This document shows, piece after piece, positions 28,326 to 35,884 of a stretch of DNA of 64,000 nt. The stretch covers positions 1 to 64,000 of the forward strand of contig CANMDE010000008.1 in NCBI GenBank assembly GCA_947496535.1. The letters are read 5' to 3'. The stretch is from an uncultured Paracoccaceae bacterium (GTDB taxonomy: Bacteria; Pseudomonadota; Alphaproteobacteria; Rhodobacterales; Rhodobacteraceae). The position numbers were made by a program, and so were the translations under genes. The notes beneath the pieces were generated by a model. It made no database searches. It saw nothing but the letters and a program-made list of their open reading frames with translations, and was not told the origin of the DNA. How positions within the stretch are numbered: position 1 is the first letter of the stretch; every line of letters starts with the position of its first letter.

Positions 28326-28840
28326 ACATATTAAACCTGATACCCGCGATTGGTACGTTGATACTGGCAAGCATTCTGGGGCTGCTGCTTACATGGCTGG
28401 CACGTACACAACCGACCGAACCCATGACAACCGCGCAATCATTGCCCGACCCGGAATTAACGGAGCGTGAAGAACGGCTGGCTAGCCCTGTCCTCCCTGC
28501 CCCCCGGCCCGATATATTTTATGCAGCCATTCTTGATAGACCTTTGTTTGCGCCAAAACGCAGGCCTGTGACGAGCGCGCCAGAGATCGAACCCGAACCA
28601 GACATTATCGAAGTCGTCACCGAGACCACGACCATTTTGTCTGCACCCGACGACGTTACCCTTTCTGGAATCTTGGGTGGGTCTGACAATCTGTCGGCCC
28701 TTTTGGGACACGGTGACACAGCCGCTGAATGGGTCCGGGAAGAAGATGAAATTGCGGGCTGGATCGTTTCAGAAATAGGGGTCAGTTGGGTCGTCCTTTC
28801 GTCCGGTGACCAGACGTACCGCTTGGAGTTATTTGAATGA
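28322..28840 (+). CDS. GspN/GspC-like type II secretion clamp protein
   Basis: The 172-residue protein has a short N-terminal span (LNLIPAIGTLILASILGLLL), a proline-rich linker and then a homology-region-like domain starting at the characteristic DRPLFAPKRRP. A beta strand set follows with LSGILGGSDNLSALL and WIVSEIGVSWVVLSSGD. This is the layout of the inner-membrane clamp that touches the secretin N0 domain. It lacks the PDZ domain of classical GspC, so it is better described as the short GspN/C type seen in alphaproteobacterial and pseudomonad Xcp-like systems. Confidence 0.7.
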   Translation: MNILNLIPAIGTLILASILGLLLTWLARTQPTEPMTTAQSLPDPELTEREERLASPVLPAPRPDIFYAAILDRPLFAPKRRPVTSAPEIEPEPDIIEVVTETTTILSAPDDVTLSGILGGSDNLSALLGHGDTAAEWVREEDEIAGWIVSEIGVSWVVLSSGDQTYRLELFE

Positions 28841-30828
28841 TTTACTTTGGACCACGCCTCGTCGGTTTGGCACTCGTGACGTTTTTGTTAGGCTGTAGCG
28901 ATGTTCCCCAAGGCCAGCAAAGGTCATCTCTGCTGGCCAGCCAAAACAATGCCCCAGGTGGGTCGGGCAGCGCGATTGAACGCTTTCAGTCAACGCTCAA
29001 CGGCCCCAATCCCGAGCGCCGGGTTCTCGGCAGTGATGAGTTTCTGTCAGATACACGCGAAGCGGGGCAGAATCTTGTCGAGGCTTCGAATAATGGAGAA
29101 TACACCCTCAATCTTGTGAATGTGCCGATCCAGCAAGCCGCCAGCGCCGTGCTGGGCGAAGCACTTGGCCGCAACTATACTGTGCAGGAAAACGTCACAG
29201 GAACCGTGACCCTGCAAACGACCCGACCGCTCTCTGAAAGGGCGTTACTGGAAACCTTCCAAACCATCCTCGAGCTCAACGGTGCCGTCATGCAGATCAG
29301 CGACACGCTGATCAGCATTGTTCCCTCGGCAGGTGCAACTCAACGGATCGCGCAAGGCGCGGATGCGCAATTGCTCGGCGCGCGCGTTGTCGCGGTCCCG
29401 CTTGAATTTATCGGCACGGCCGAAATGGTCCGGCTGCTCGACCCAATCGTGGGGGATTCAGTTCGGCTACAGTCAATTCCACAGCGGAACATTCTGTTGA
29501 TCGCTGGCACGCGTGACGAAATCAACGCCGCGATCGAGGCCGTGAACCTCTTCGATGTGGATGTCTTGAAAGGCAAATCGGTTGGTCTGTTCCGGCTCCG
29601 GGCCGCAGAGCCTGAAGCTGTTGTCGAAGAGCTAAACGTTATCTTCGAGACACGCGAAGGTGGTAGCTTGCAAAACGTCATTACTTTTGTGCCATCCACC
29701 CGGCTTGGGGCGGTTCTTGTGGTGACATCACGGTCGCAATATCTAGCCGAAGCCGAACGCTGGATCCGCGATCTCGACCGCACCGCGGGTGGTGCGCAGC
29801 GCAGGCCCGTCGTCTACAGCCTTCAACACCGAAGCGCCGCTGATCTGGCGCCCATCCTGACCGATATGTTACAAGAGGTATCGTCCGAGGAATCTCAGCT
29901 TGTCGAAGGCACTGCACGCATCGTTGCGGATGATACCAAAAACGCAGTGATCGTTTGGGGCAACGATACCGAACAGGAAACGCTGGCGCGCTTGATCAGC
30001 TCACTCGACAGCACACCTGTTCAGGTCTTGCTGGAAGCCACCATTGCTGAAGTGTCTTTGAATGATGAATTGGAATTCGGGCTACGCTGGTTCTTTGAGA
30101 ACGCCAATGTGGCCGGAACCTTCAGTGATACAGACACCGGATCAGTCTCGGCCAATTTCCCTGGCCTGTCCCTGATCTTTAATGGTGCATCACCTGCTGC
30201 GGCCATCAATGCGTTAAACTCGATCACAACCGTCAACGTCGTATCATCACCCAGTCTGGTGGTTCTCGATAATCAGGAAGCGTCGTTGCAAATCGGTGAT
30301 GAGGTTCCCATCGCAACGCAGCAGGTTGTTGATACATCAACGCTCGATGCGCCAGTCGTCAACACGATCTCCTTTCGTGACACGGGTATCCTGCTGAACG
30401 TCAAACCGCGCGTTTCCAGCGGTGGGCAAGTGATCCTTGAAATCGAACAGGAAGTCAGCAGCGTGTCCAATACCACGACCTCCGGCATTGACAGCCCAAC
30501 GATTTCACAGCGTCGGATTGAGACCTCTGTCATTGTGTCGGACGGGCAAACCATCGCCTTGGGTGGCTTGATTCAGGAAAGCAACAACCGGACCAATGCC
30601 CAAGTCCCCGGCGCCGGAGACGTCCCGGTTCTTGGGGCGCTATTCCGCAACCGCTCTGACATCGCTGCGAAAACCGAATTGCTGATCCTGATCACACCGC
30701 GCGTCATCCGAAACGGGCAGGAATCACGCTCTGTCACAGATGAATTGCGGCAACGCATTGGTGGGGCGGATGGGCTGATCAACAACGGCATTGCCACGCC
30801 CGCGGTGGGCCACCGGATCGTCAACTAG
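28837..30828 (+). CDS. gspD: type II secretion outer-membrane secretin GspD
   Basis: The 663-residue secretin starts with a lipoprotein signal (VTFLLGCSDVPQ, lipid-modified Cys20). N0 is at about 85-165 (LNLVNVPIQQAASAVLGEAL). Repeated N1-N3 domains (e.g. PLEFIGTAEMVRLLDPIVGD and YSLQHRSAADLAPILTDML) follow. The C-terminal secretin domain contains VPIATQQ, FRDTGILLNVKPRV, QTIALGGLIQ and VPVLGALFRNR. It forms the outer-membrane channel. Because it carries its own lipid anchor it may need no separate pilotin. Start overlaps the previous stop (ATGA). Confidence 0.95.
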   Translation: MIYFGPRLVGLALVTFLLGCSDVPQGQQRSSLLASQNNAPGGSGSAIERFQSTLNGPNPERRVLGSDEFLSDTREAGQNLVEASNNGEYTLNLVNVPIQQAASAVLGEALGRNYTVQENVTGTVTLQTTRPLSERALLETFQTILELNGAVMQISDTLISIVPSAGATQRIAQGADAQLLGARVVAVPLEFIGTAEMVRLLDPIVGDSVRLQSIPQRNILLIAGTRDEINAAIEAVNLFDVDVLKGKSVGLFRLRAAEPEAVVEELNVIFETREGGSLQNVITFVPSTRLGAVLVVTSRSQYLAEAERWIRDLDRTAGGAQRRPVVYSLQHRSAADLAPILTDMLQEVSSEESQLVEGTARIVADDTKNAVIVWGNDTEQETLARLISSLDSTPVQVLLEATIAEVSLNDELEFGLRWFFENANVAGTFSDTDTGSVSANFPGLSLIFNGASPAAAINALNSITTVNVVSSPSLVVLDNQEASLQIGDEVPIATQQVVDTSTLDAPVVNTISFRDTGILLNVKPRVSSGGQVILEIEQEVSSVSNTTTSGIDSPTISQRRIETSVIVSDGQTIALGGLIQESNNRTNAQVPGAGDVPVLGALFRNRSDIAAKTELLILITPRVIRNGQESRSVTDELRQRIGGADGLINNGIATPAVGHRIVN

Positions 30829-30837
30829 GTTCGGTCG

Positions 30838-32052
30838 ATGCCGACATTTGCATACAGCGCACTTAATCCCGATGGAAGTCGAACAACCGGTGAGATCAGC
30901 GCCGGTGACAAGGTCGCCGCACTCGATCAAGTGGTTGCCAAAGGGCTGACGCCGCTGGATATCCAAGAAGGGCGCGGATCAGAGCCTTGGTGGAACCGCG
31001 ACATCGCGCTTTTTGGTACAAGCCAACTGAAACCCCAAGAGATCGAGGGTTTCTTTTCCGCCCTCGCAGCCATGTTGAATGCGCAAACTCCGTTACCACG
31101 GGCGTTGCGCTTCTGCGCCGATCTGACATCTGACAAAGTAATGAGGTCCATGCTTGGCGATGCGATTGCTGCTGTCGAGGATGGGATGCCACTTGCCGAT
31201 GCACTTTCCAAAAGCACTGCAGAGTTTCCCCCGCGGCTGATCAATATGATAGCACTTGGTGAAGCTTCCAACAGCCTTCCCGCTGTTGTCAGCCGGGCCG
31301 CCGCAATGTTGGAAACCGAAGCGCGGATGCGTCGCGAAGTCCAGCAGGCATTGATATATCCCCTGATCTTGTTGGGAATGTCGATGTTTGTTTTGGGGAT
31401 TTTGATATTCTATCTCGCTCCAACACTCGCCCCGGTCTTTGTGTCTGCAGATGCATCACCGCCACTAATCATCAGGGCAATGATCCACGTTCAGCGGGCC
31501 GTGGTAACGGATTGGCCGATCGCCTTGCTGGGTATCCTGATCGTCGGGGCTCTGAGCTATGCGGCCAAGCCAATCTGGAAAGTCGCTGCCCAACGTGGGC
31601 TGAACCTGTTTCCCGTCACACGACGGTACCTGGCAAAGCGCGAAACTCTCAGATTTTGTCAGACCTTGTATCTAATGCTTACCAGCGGCGATCAGTTGGC
31701 TAATGCGTTGAAAACGGCCGCCGAAACGACCACCCAACCGGCATGGCGCACGATGCTGACCGAGGCGCACCGGGATATCGAAGCGGGAGCGACGATGTCG
31801 ACCTCGCTCTTGCAAAATCCTCTTATCGATCCGATGGCACGGACGATCCTGATCACGGGCGAGGAAAGCGACCAGCTAGTCGAAGTGCTTGGCCCCGCTA
31901 TCGCCACGCTTCAATCGCAAACCGCACAGACATTATCGCAAGCTGTAAAACTGCTGACTCCGATACTGACACTGGTTATCGGTCTGGCCGTGGGCGGTAT
32001 CATCTTATCGACAATCTCGGCCATTATGGATTTGAATGATGTTGTCTTCTGA
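30838..32052 (+). CDS. gspF: type II secretion platform protein GspF
   Basis: The 404-residue polytopic protein has two GspF/T2SF domains. The first (about 65-190) contains EGFFSALAAMLNAQTPLPRAL. The second (about 265-390) contains RFCQTLYLMLTSGDQLANAL and GEESDQLVEVLG. Three membrane segments are visible, one after each domain and one in the middle. The N-terminus FAYSALNPDGSRTTGEI is the usual GspF start. It is the inner-membrane rotor/platform that engages GspE. Its end overlaps an alternative upstream start of gspH. Confidence 0.9.
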   Translation: MPTFAYSALNPDGSRTTGEISAGDKVAALDQVVAKGLTPLDIQEGRGSEPWWNRDIALFGTSQLKPQEIEGFFSALAAMLNAQTPLPRALRFCADLTSDKVMRSMLGDAIAAVEDGMPLADALSKSTAEFPPRLINMIALGEASNSLPAVVSRAAAMLETEARMRREVQQALIYPLILLGMSMFVLGILIFYLAPTLAPVFVSADASPPLIIRAMIHVQRAVVTDWPIALLGILIVGALSYAAKPIWKVAAQRGLNLFPVTRRYLAKRETLRFCQTLYLMLTSGDQLANALKTAAETTTQPAWRTMLTEAHRDIEAGATMSTSLLQNPLIDPMARTILITGEESDQLVEVLGPAIATLQSQTAQTLSQAVKLLTPILTLVIGLAVGGIILSTISAIMDLNDVVF

Positions 32053-32053
32053 T

Positions 32054-32413
32054 ATGGGTCCAAAAGCGGGCATATCCCTAACAGAAGTCCTTGTGGTGCT
32101 GGCCATCTTGTCACTGACGCTGGCCGTTTTCGCCACATCACGGCCCGGCCCGTCGGATGGGCTGAAACTTCAGGCAAGGACAAGCGATCTGGTCGCGCAG
32201 GCTAGTCAAACGCGCAATGCAGCCGTGCAAACGGGGCGCCAACAAACTCTTGATCTCGAAGGACCTTTTTGTGCGGATAGCGATAAGGCGCTGATCTTTT
32301 TTGCAAACGGAACCGCGCAAGAAGCCACCATCTGCCTTGCCGCGACTGATCAAGAGATCGGGCTCTATCTTGATCCGGTGACGGGGCAATTGGCGCTGAT
32401 GGAGGGGCCGTGA
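32054..32413 (+). CDS. gspH: type II secretion minor pseudopilin GspH
   Basis: I prefer ATG 32054, one base after the gspF stop, because it gives a short prepilin leader MGPKAG before ISLTEVLVVLAILSLTLAVF. ATG 32036 adds six residues. The G/I cleavage site, the Glu at position +5 and the hydrophobic helix define a type IV prepilin-like protein. The small globular part (about 95 residues) with two Cys fits GspH. It precedes gspI with a GTGA overlap. Confidence 0.75.
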   Translation: MGPKAGISLTEVLVVLAILSLTLAVFATSRPGPSDGLKLQARTSDLVAQASQTRNAAVQTGRQQTLDLEGPFCADSDKALIFFANGTAQEATICLAATDQEIGLYLDPVTGQLALMEGP

Positions 32414-32763
32414 GCAGGCGATCAGGCTATTCACTTTTCGAGGTGCTGATCGCTTTCGTGATCATGACACTGATTTTGTCGGCCTTGATCCCCGGTCAGG
32501 CCCGCCTCTTGGGAAGGGCCATTGCACAAGAGGAAAGGATGTTGGCGCAAGACTACGCCTTGTCGCGCTTAGCCCTGCTCGATCTGGAAAAACCACTCAC
32601 CGTCAGGACCTCTGATGAAACCTATCGAGACTGGTCAGTGAACACAAACATTACGGCTGGACGTCCGCTCTCAGAGACAGCAACCTACCAAATCGATATT
32701 ACGGTCCGAAATGGGCAAGGCATGCTGCTTGCTGCTGTCGAGACCGTGCGGGTGAGCCCATGA
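32410..32763 (+). CDS. gspI: type II secretion minor pseudopilin GspI
   Basis: The 117-residue protein begins MSRRSG followed by YSLFEVLIAFVIMTLILSALIPGQ, a prepilin leader with Gly -1 and Glu +5. The rest contains ALLDLEKPLTVRTSDETYRDW and ends with a predicted beta sheet, like GspI/PulI. It forms the pseudopilus tip with GspH, J and K and is processed by the prepilin peptidase encoded at 33.8-34.3 kb. GTG start overlaps the gspH stop; end overlaps gspJ (ATGA). Confidence 0.8.
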   Translation: MSRRSGYSLFEVLIAFVIMTLILSALIPGQARLLGRAIAQEERMLAQDYALSRLALLDLEKPLTVRTSDETYRDWSVNTNITAGRPLSETATYQIDITVRNGQGMLLAAVETVRVSP

Positions 32764-33347
32764 ATTGGCGCGACCGGCTTGGGCTAAGCCTGATGGAGCT
32801 TCTCATCGCGCTAGCACTCCTGGCTGCGATAACCGGGGCACTGGCAACCAGCACGCAATTCGGGGTGCGATTACTGGATCGGACGCAAAGTTTGCAAGAG
32901 GACAACGCAGAAATCGCTTTGCGCTTCCGGTTGCGAACATGGCTTGGGACGGCAACACCGCCCACGCGGTTGGCGCGGTTTCCTACCGATTTCGTGGGAT
33001 CAGAAACCGGATTCACCTTCACCACACTGGCACCTGCGCCTTTTGCACCGGATAGTGCAGCCTTGCGGATCACTGTCGGTGCTTCGGGTGCTGATCTAGC
33101 GATGCAGTTGGATGAGTTGAACGATCAGGGTGAGATTATCATAACACATGAAAGAGTGCTGGCTACAGATGCAAGCCAGGTCTCAATCTCATATTATGCA
33201 AATGATCCGGAAACGCCCGGCTGGCGTGGATCATGGGCCGACACGTCCCGGCTGCCAAGCATGGTCAGGATCACAGCTGACCCTGGCAGCACGCCAGATT
33301 GGCCCGAATTTACGGTAAAGCTGGCACTTGGTCAGACGAATTACTGA
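32760..33347 (+). CDS. gspJ: type II secretion minor pseudopilin GspJ
   Basis: The 195-residue protein has the leader MNWRDRLG before LSLMELLIALALLAAITGALA, then a larger globular domain as usual for GspJ (e.g. AALRITVGASGADLAM and DDPETPGW-like segments). The last seven bases overlap the 3' end of the oppositely oriented gspG, so the two transcripts converge within coding sequence. Confidence 0.8.
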   Translation: MNWRDRLGLSLMELLIALALLAAITGALATSTQFGVRLLDRTQSLQEDNAEIALRFRLRTWLGTATPPTRLARFPTDFVGSETGFTFTTLAPAPFAPDSAALRITVGASGADLAMQLDELNDQGEIIITHERVLATDASQVSISYYANDPETPGWRGSWADTSRLPSMVRITADPGSTPDWPEFTVKLALGQTNY

Positions 33348-33814
33348 CCAACATCTGCATCTTCACCAGTACCTCCACTGGTGCCGTCACGGCCATAGGA
33401 CAGGATACTGAAGTTATCTGCATTCTCCGGGGCTGCGTAAATGTAATCACGACCCCAAGGGTCAACGATTGCCTCATCAGTATCCATGTAGGGACCAGAC
33501 CAAGCGGCTTCTCCGGCAGGGGCCGTGACCAGAACGCTCAACCCTTCGCTGTCCGACGGATAACGGCCCACATCGATATAGAAAAGCTGAACCGCCTGCC
33601 GCAATTGATCCACCTGCAAGGCAGCTGTCTCGGTCTTGGCGCGTCCCAGATACCCGATCAAACGCGGACCAACGACAGCTGCTATCAGCGCGATGATCGA
33701 CAAAACGACCAACACTTCCAGAATAGTGACCCCAGACTTGCGCGACCAACGGATATCTTTTGTGTGCTTCACATGCTTCCTCGAAATAACCATACAACCC
33801 ATGTAGAAAGACAA
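33341..33814 (-). CDS. gspG: type II secretion major pseudopilin GspG
   Basis: The product (up to 157 residues; shorter ATG starts such as MVISRKH exist) has a leader ending RKSG, then VTILEVLVVLSIIALIAAVVGPRL, the highly conserved GspG N-terminus. The C-terminal domain contains YPSDSEGLSVLV and SGPYMDTDEAIVDPWGRDYIY, the calcium-binding loop region of major pseudopilins. It is polymerised into the pseudopilus piston. Unlike the usual gspE-F-G-H order it is inverted, convergent with gspJ and beside the prepilin peptidase gene. Confidence 0.9.
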   Translation of the reverse strand: MSFYMGCMVISRKHVKHTKDIRWSRKSGVTILEVLVVLSIIALIAAVVGPRLIGYLGRAKTETAALQVDQLRQAVQLFYIDVGRYPSDSEGLSVLVTAPAGEAAWSGPYMDTDEAIVDPWGRDYIYAAPENADNFSILSYGRDGTSGGTGEDADVGQ

Positions 33815-34326
33815 AGGTAAGGGCCAAAGGCAACACCTGTCGTGCCAAGATCATCAAATGATTGGCTGTTCTTCCACTTCAACGCAATGATTGACACGAT
33901 CCCCGCCATGGCTGCGGCAAAGACCACTATTGTTGCTCCGGTAAAACCGACCCAGACCGCAATCCCGAACATGAGTTTAACGTCGCCAAAGCCAAGACCA
34001 TGCCAGCCGCGCCAGCGCAGATAAGCGATGCCAACCGCCCAGAACAGCCCGGACCAGATGATACCTGCAAGCATCTGACGTATCAGAATGGTCGGGTCCG
34101 AGCCCCAAATAAACGCAATCCCGGACGCGGCCAAAAGCCCTGCGGCAAGATCAGGGATTTCAAACCGATCCAGATCCACCATGCTGATCCAGACCAGAAG
34201 TAAACACAGAACAACCGCCTCAAAAATTGGCACCGCCACATAGCTGTTTCGGAACACGGCAAAGCCGACATAGAATGTGATATGCAAAGCGAACAACGCC
34301 GCCCACTGTGACGAAAGCCAAACCAT
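33769..34326 (-). CDS. gspO: prepilin peptidase (A24 family), GspO type
   Basis: The likely start is ATG 34326; further upstream the frame is open to 34623 but runs antisense through gspK. The ~185-residue membrane protein has six to seven hydrophobic segments and the A24 aspartate pair: Asp in VDLDRFEIPD and the GFGD motif in HGLGFGDVKLM. It lacks the N-terminal methylase/zinc domain of full PilD, as in short archaeal/alphaproteobacterial forms. It cleaves the leaders of GspG-K at the inner membrane. The 3' end overlaps the 5' end of the longest gspG frame. Confidence 0.8.
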   Translation of the reverse strand: MVWLSSQWAALFALHITFYVGFAVFRNSYVAVPIFEAVVLCLLLVWISMVDLDRFEIPDLAAGLLAASGIAFIWGSDPTILIRQMLAGIIWSGLFWAVGIAYLRWRGWHGLGFGDVKLMFGIAVWVGFTGATIVVFAAAMAGIVSIIALKWKNSQSFDDLGTTGVAFGPYLCLSTWVVWLFRGSM

Positions 34327-34341
34327 GAGAGCGCCGATACT

Positions 34342-35046
34342 GTGACCACGCCACAAAAACAACCGTCGCCGACCCAACGTCAGAGCGGCTTTGCGATTAT
34401 TGTTGTTCTCTCGTCGCTTCTTATCCTGACGACGGTGTTTGCCATCGCCAGTCAGCGCAGCATGAGCCATCTGCAAACCCAAACGGCCGAACGAACGATT
34501 ATTACGCGACACATTGAAAATACTGAGATACTTCGTCTTATCGTTCATATGGGTCCGACAACGATCTCCGCCGGTCCGCTGTCTCTCCCCGCCCCCTTCG
34601 ACGATATGATTATCCGGGTTCAAGATGTCGGAGGGCTAATTGACCTCAATACGGCCTCGCCGGAACTGCTCGCTAAACTGTTCGAAACGCTTGAATTTCC
34701 GGCCGACGCGGCCGCTCGTTACCGGCAATGGCGGCGCGAGGGGCAGCGGCTGACCCGCGTGGACGACCTGATCAGGATTACGGGTACAGATCCTGCGATT
34801 GGGCCAGATTTGCTGCATGTGGCGACCGTGTTCTCCGGGCGGAGGGGGGTTTCGCCCGATCACACACCATCCAACGTTGTTTCCATCATCACGGGGAGCA
34901 GCGGGACAATACCGGATGCGTTCATTTCGCCACCGTCGAACAGCAATTTTGCAGTGTATGAGATAAGTTCTGACGGTGAGCGGCGCGTCGGAGTGATCAG
35001 CATTTTTGAGAGTTCCGAGCAGTCTCGAATCTTGGAAATCCGATGA
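34342..35046 (+). CDS. gspK: type II secretion minor pseudopilin GspK
   Basis: The GTG start at 34342 lies 15 bp from the divergent prepilin peptidase start. The 234-residue protein has the leader MTTPQKQPSPTQRQSG before FAIIVVLSSLLILTTVFAIA, with no Glu at +5, which is typical of GspK. A helical domain has DVGGLIDLNTASPELLAKLF and a second helix-hairpin segment (RVDDLIRITGTDPAIG). It is shorter than many GspK proteins (about 300). GspK caps the pseudopilus tip. Confidence 0.8.
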   Translation: MTTPQKQPSPTQRQSGFAIIVVLSSLLILTTVFAIASQRSMSHLQTQTAERTIITRHIENTEILRLIVHMGPTTISAGPLSLPAPFDDMIIRVQDVGGLIDLNTASPELLAKLFETLEFPADAAARYRQWRREGQRLTRVDDLIRITGTDPAIGPDLLHVATVFSGRRGVSPDHTPSNVVSIITGSSGTIPDAFISPPSNSNFAVYEISSDGERRVGVISIFESSEQSRILEIR

Positions 35047-35437
35047 CGTATTTTTTGTGGCGGCTGTAATCCTCGACCGGGATCGGGCTGTGGGTGATTG
35101 TCCAGAGTTGGCCTTCACGCCGCGGATTTTGGAGACCGAAAGCGGTCGGACTTGTGTCGGCAAAACGTCGGACCCCAACGTTTTGTGGGTTCAGAGTTTG
35201 TCAATGCGTGGGGAGTGAATGCCTGCGTTTGGCTTGGTCAATGGTGCGCATAAATTCGCACCCGGCGTTTGAATTGTATGCCAAGTGGCAGCTTAAAATA
35301 CCGCGCTGTGAGGTCAGAAAGTCTTAGGGACTTTTGACGGGGCACTTAAGCGTTAGATTGGGCTTGGGCTCAGCTAAAGATGAGTGAAAGTATATCCCAC
35401 GCTTGCTGTAATTAAATATCTAATTCAACATTGTAAC
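35047..35437. other. intergenic stretch between gspK and the candidate immunity gene
   Basis: I see no gene in these ~390 bp between two convergent genes. Short frames lack any motif. GACCGAAAGCGGTC near 35137 can form a small hairpin. Nothing else stands out. Confidence 0.4.
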
Positions 35438-35884
35438 TTATCGGATAGATTTCGCGAAACAAAAAGAACTTTCTGAAACACGCATTCCAGTCATAATGTT
35501 CATGCGATCACCTAGCACCCATGAAATGTTCATATCAGCAGCGCCCAACGCTGCACCAATGGTAGTCTCAGATCGCGAAAATGATAATGATAGTTTCCCT
35601 TCATTCCAGTAAATTTCTTGGGATTGGCGGAAAGGACCACTTGGAAAACATGAAGAAAAGTCCTTTACCTCCGTAAGGAATGTATTGAGCTCAGCTATGT
35701 CTTTGACGATTAATTTTTTTGACAATTTGACTCTAGATTGCTCTGGAACAATTCTTGTTAGGTCATCCATTATTCGAAAAAGAAAATGATTGCCGAGGCC
35801 CTTTTTAATGACAAAAGACTTATAACCGTTCAGAGCTACTACCTCCATCAGTGTTTTATCATCAGTATTATACATTGAGATCAC
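35438..35884 (-). CDS. candidate immunity or partner protein of giant YD protein 2
   Basis: The 148-residue product (GTG 35884 overlapping the giant gene stop as GTGA; ATG 35875 is the alternative) has no signal peptide, so it stays in the cytosol. I do not recognise the fold. It looks alpha/beta, with SKKLIVKDIAELNTFLTEV and GAALGAADMNISWVLGD segments. The DNA is clearly more AT-rich than its neighbours. A small, AT-rich, unique gene directly coupled to the 3' end of an Rhs gene is the classic place for a toxin-specific immunity protein, which is the inference here. Confidence 0.55.
   Translation of the reverse strand: MISMYNTDDKTLMEVVALNGYKSFVIKKGLGNHFLFRIMDDLTRIVPEQSRVKLSKKLIVKDIAELNTFLTEVKDFSSCFPSGPFRQSQEIYWNEGKLSLSFSRSETTIGAALGAADMNISWVLGDRMNIMTGMRVSESSFCFAKSIR

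Noticed and set aside
34327..34623. N-terminal extension of the prepilin peptidase to 34623
   Set aside because: It is antisense to the gspK start, hydrophilic and Arg/Asn-rich, and unlike any A24 peptidase N-terminus.
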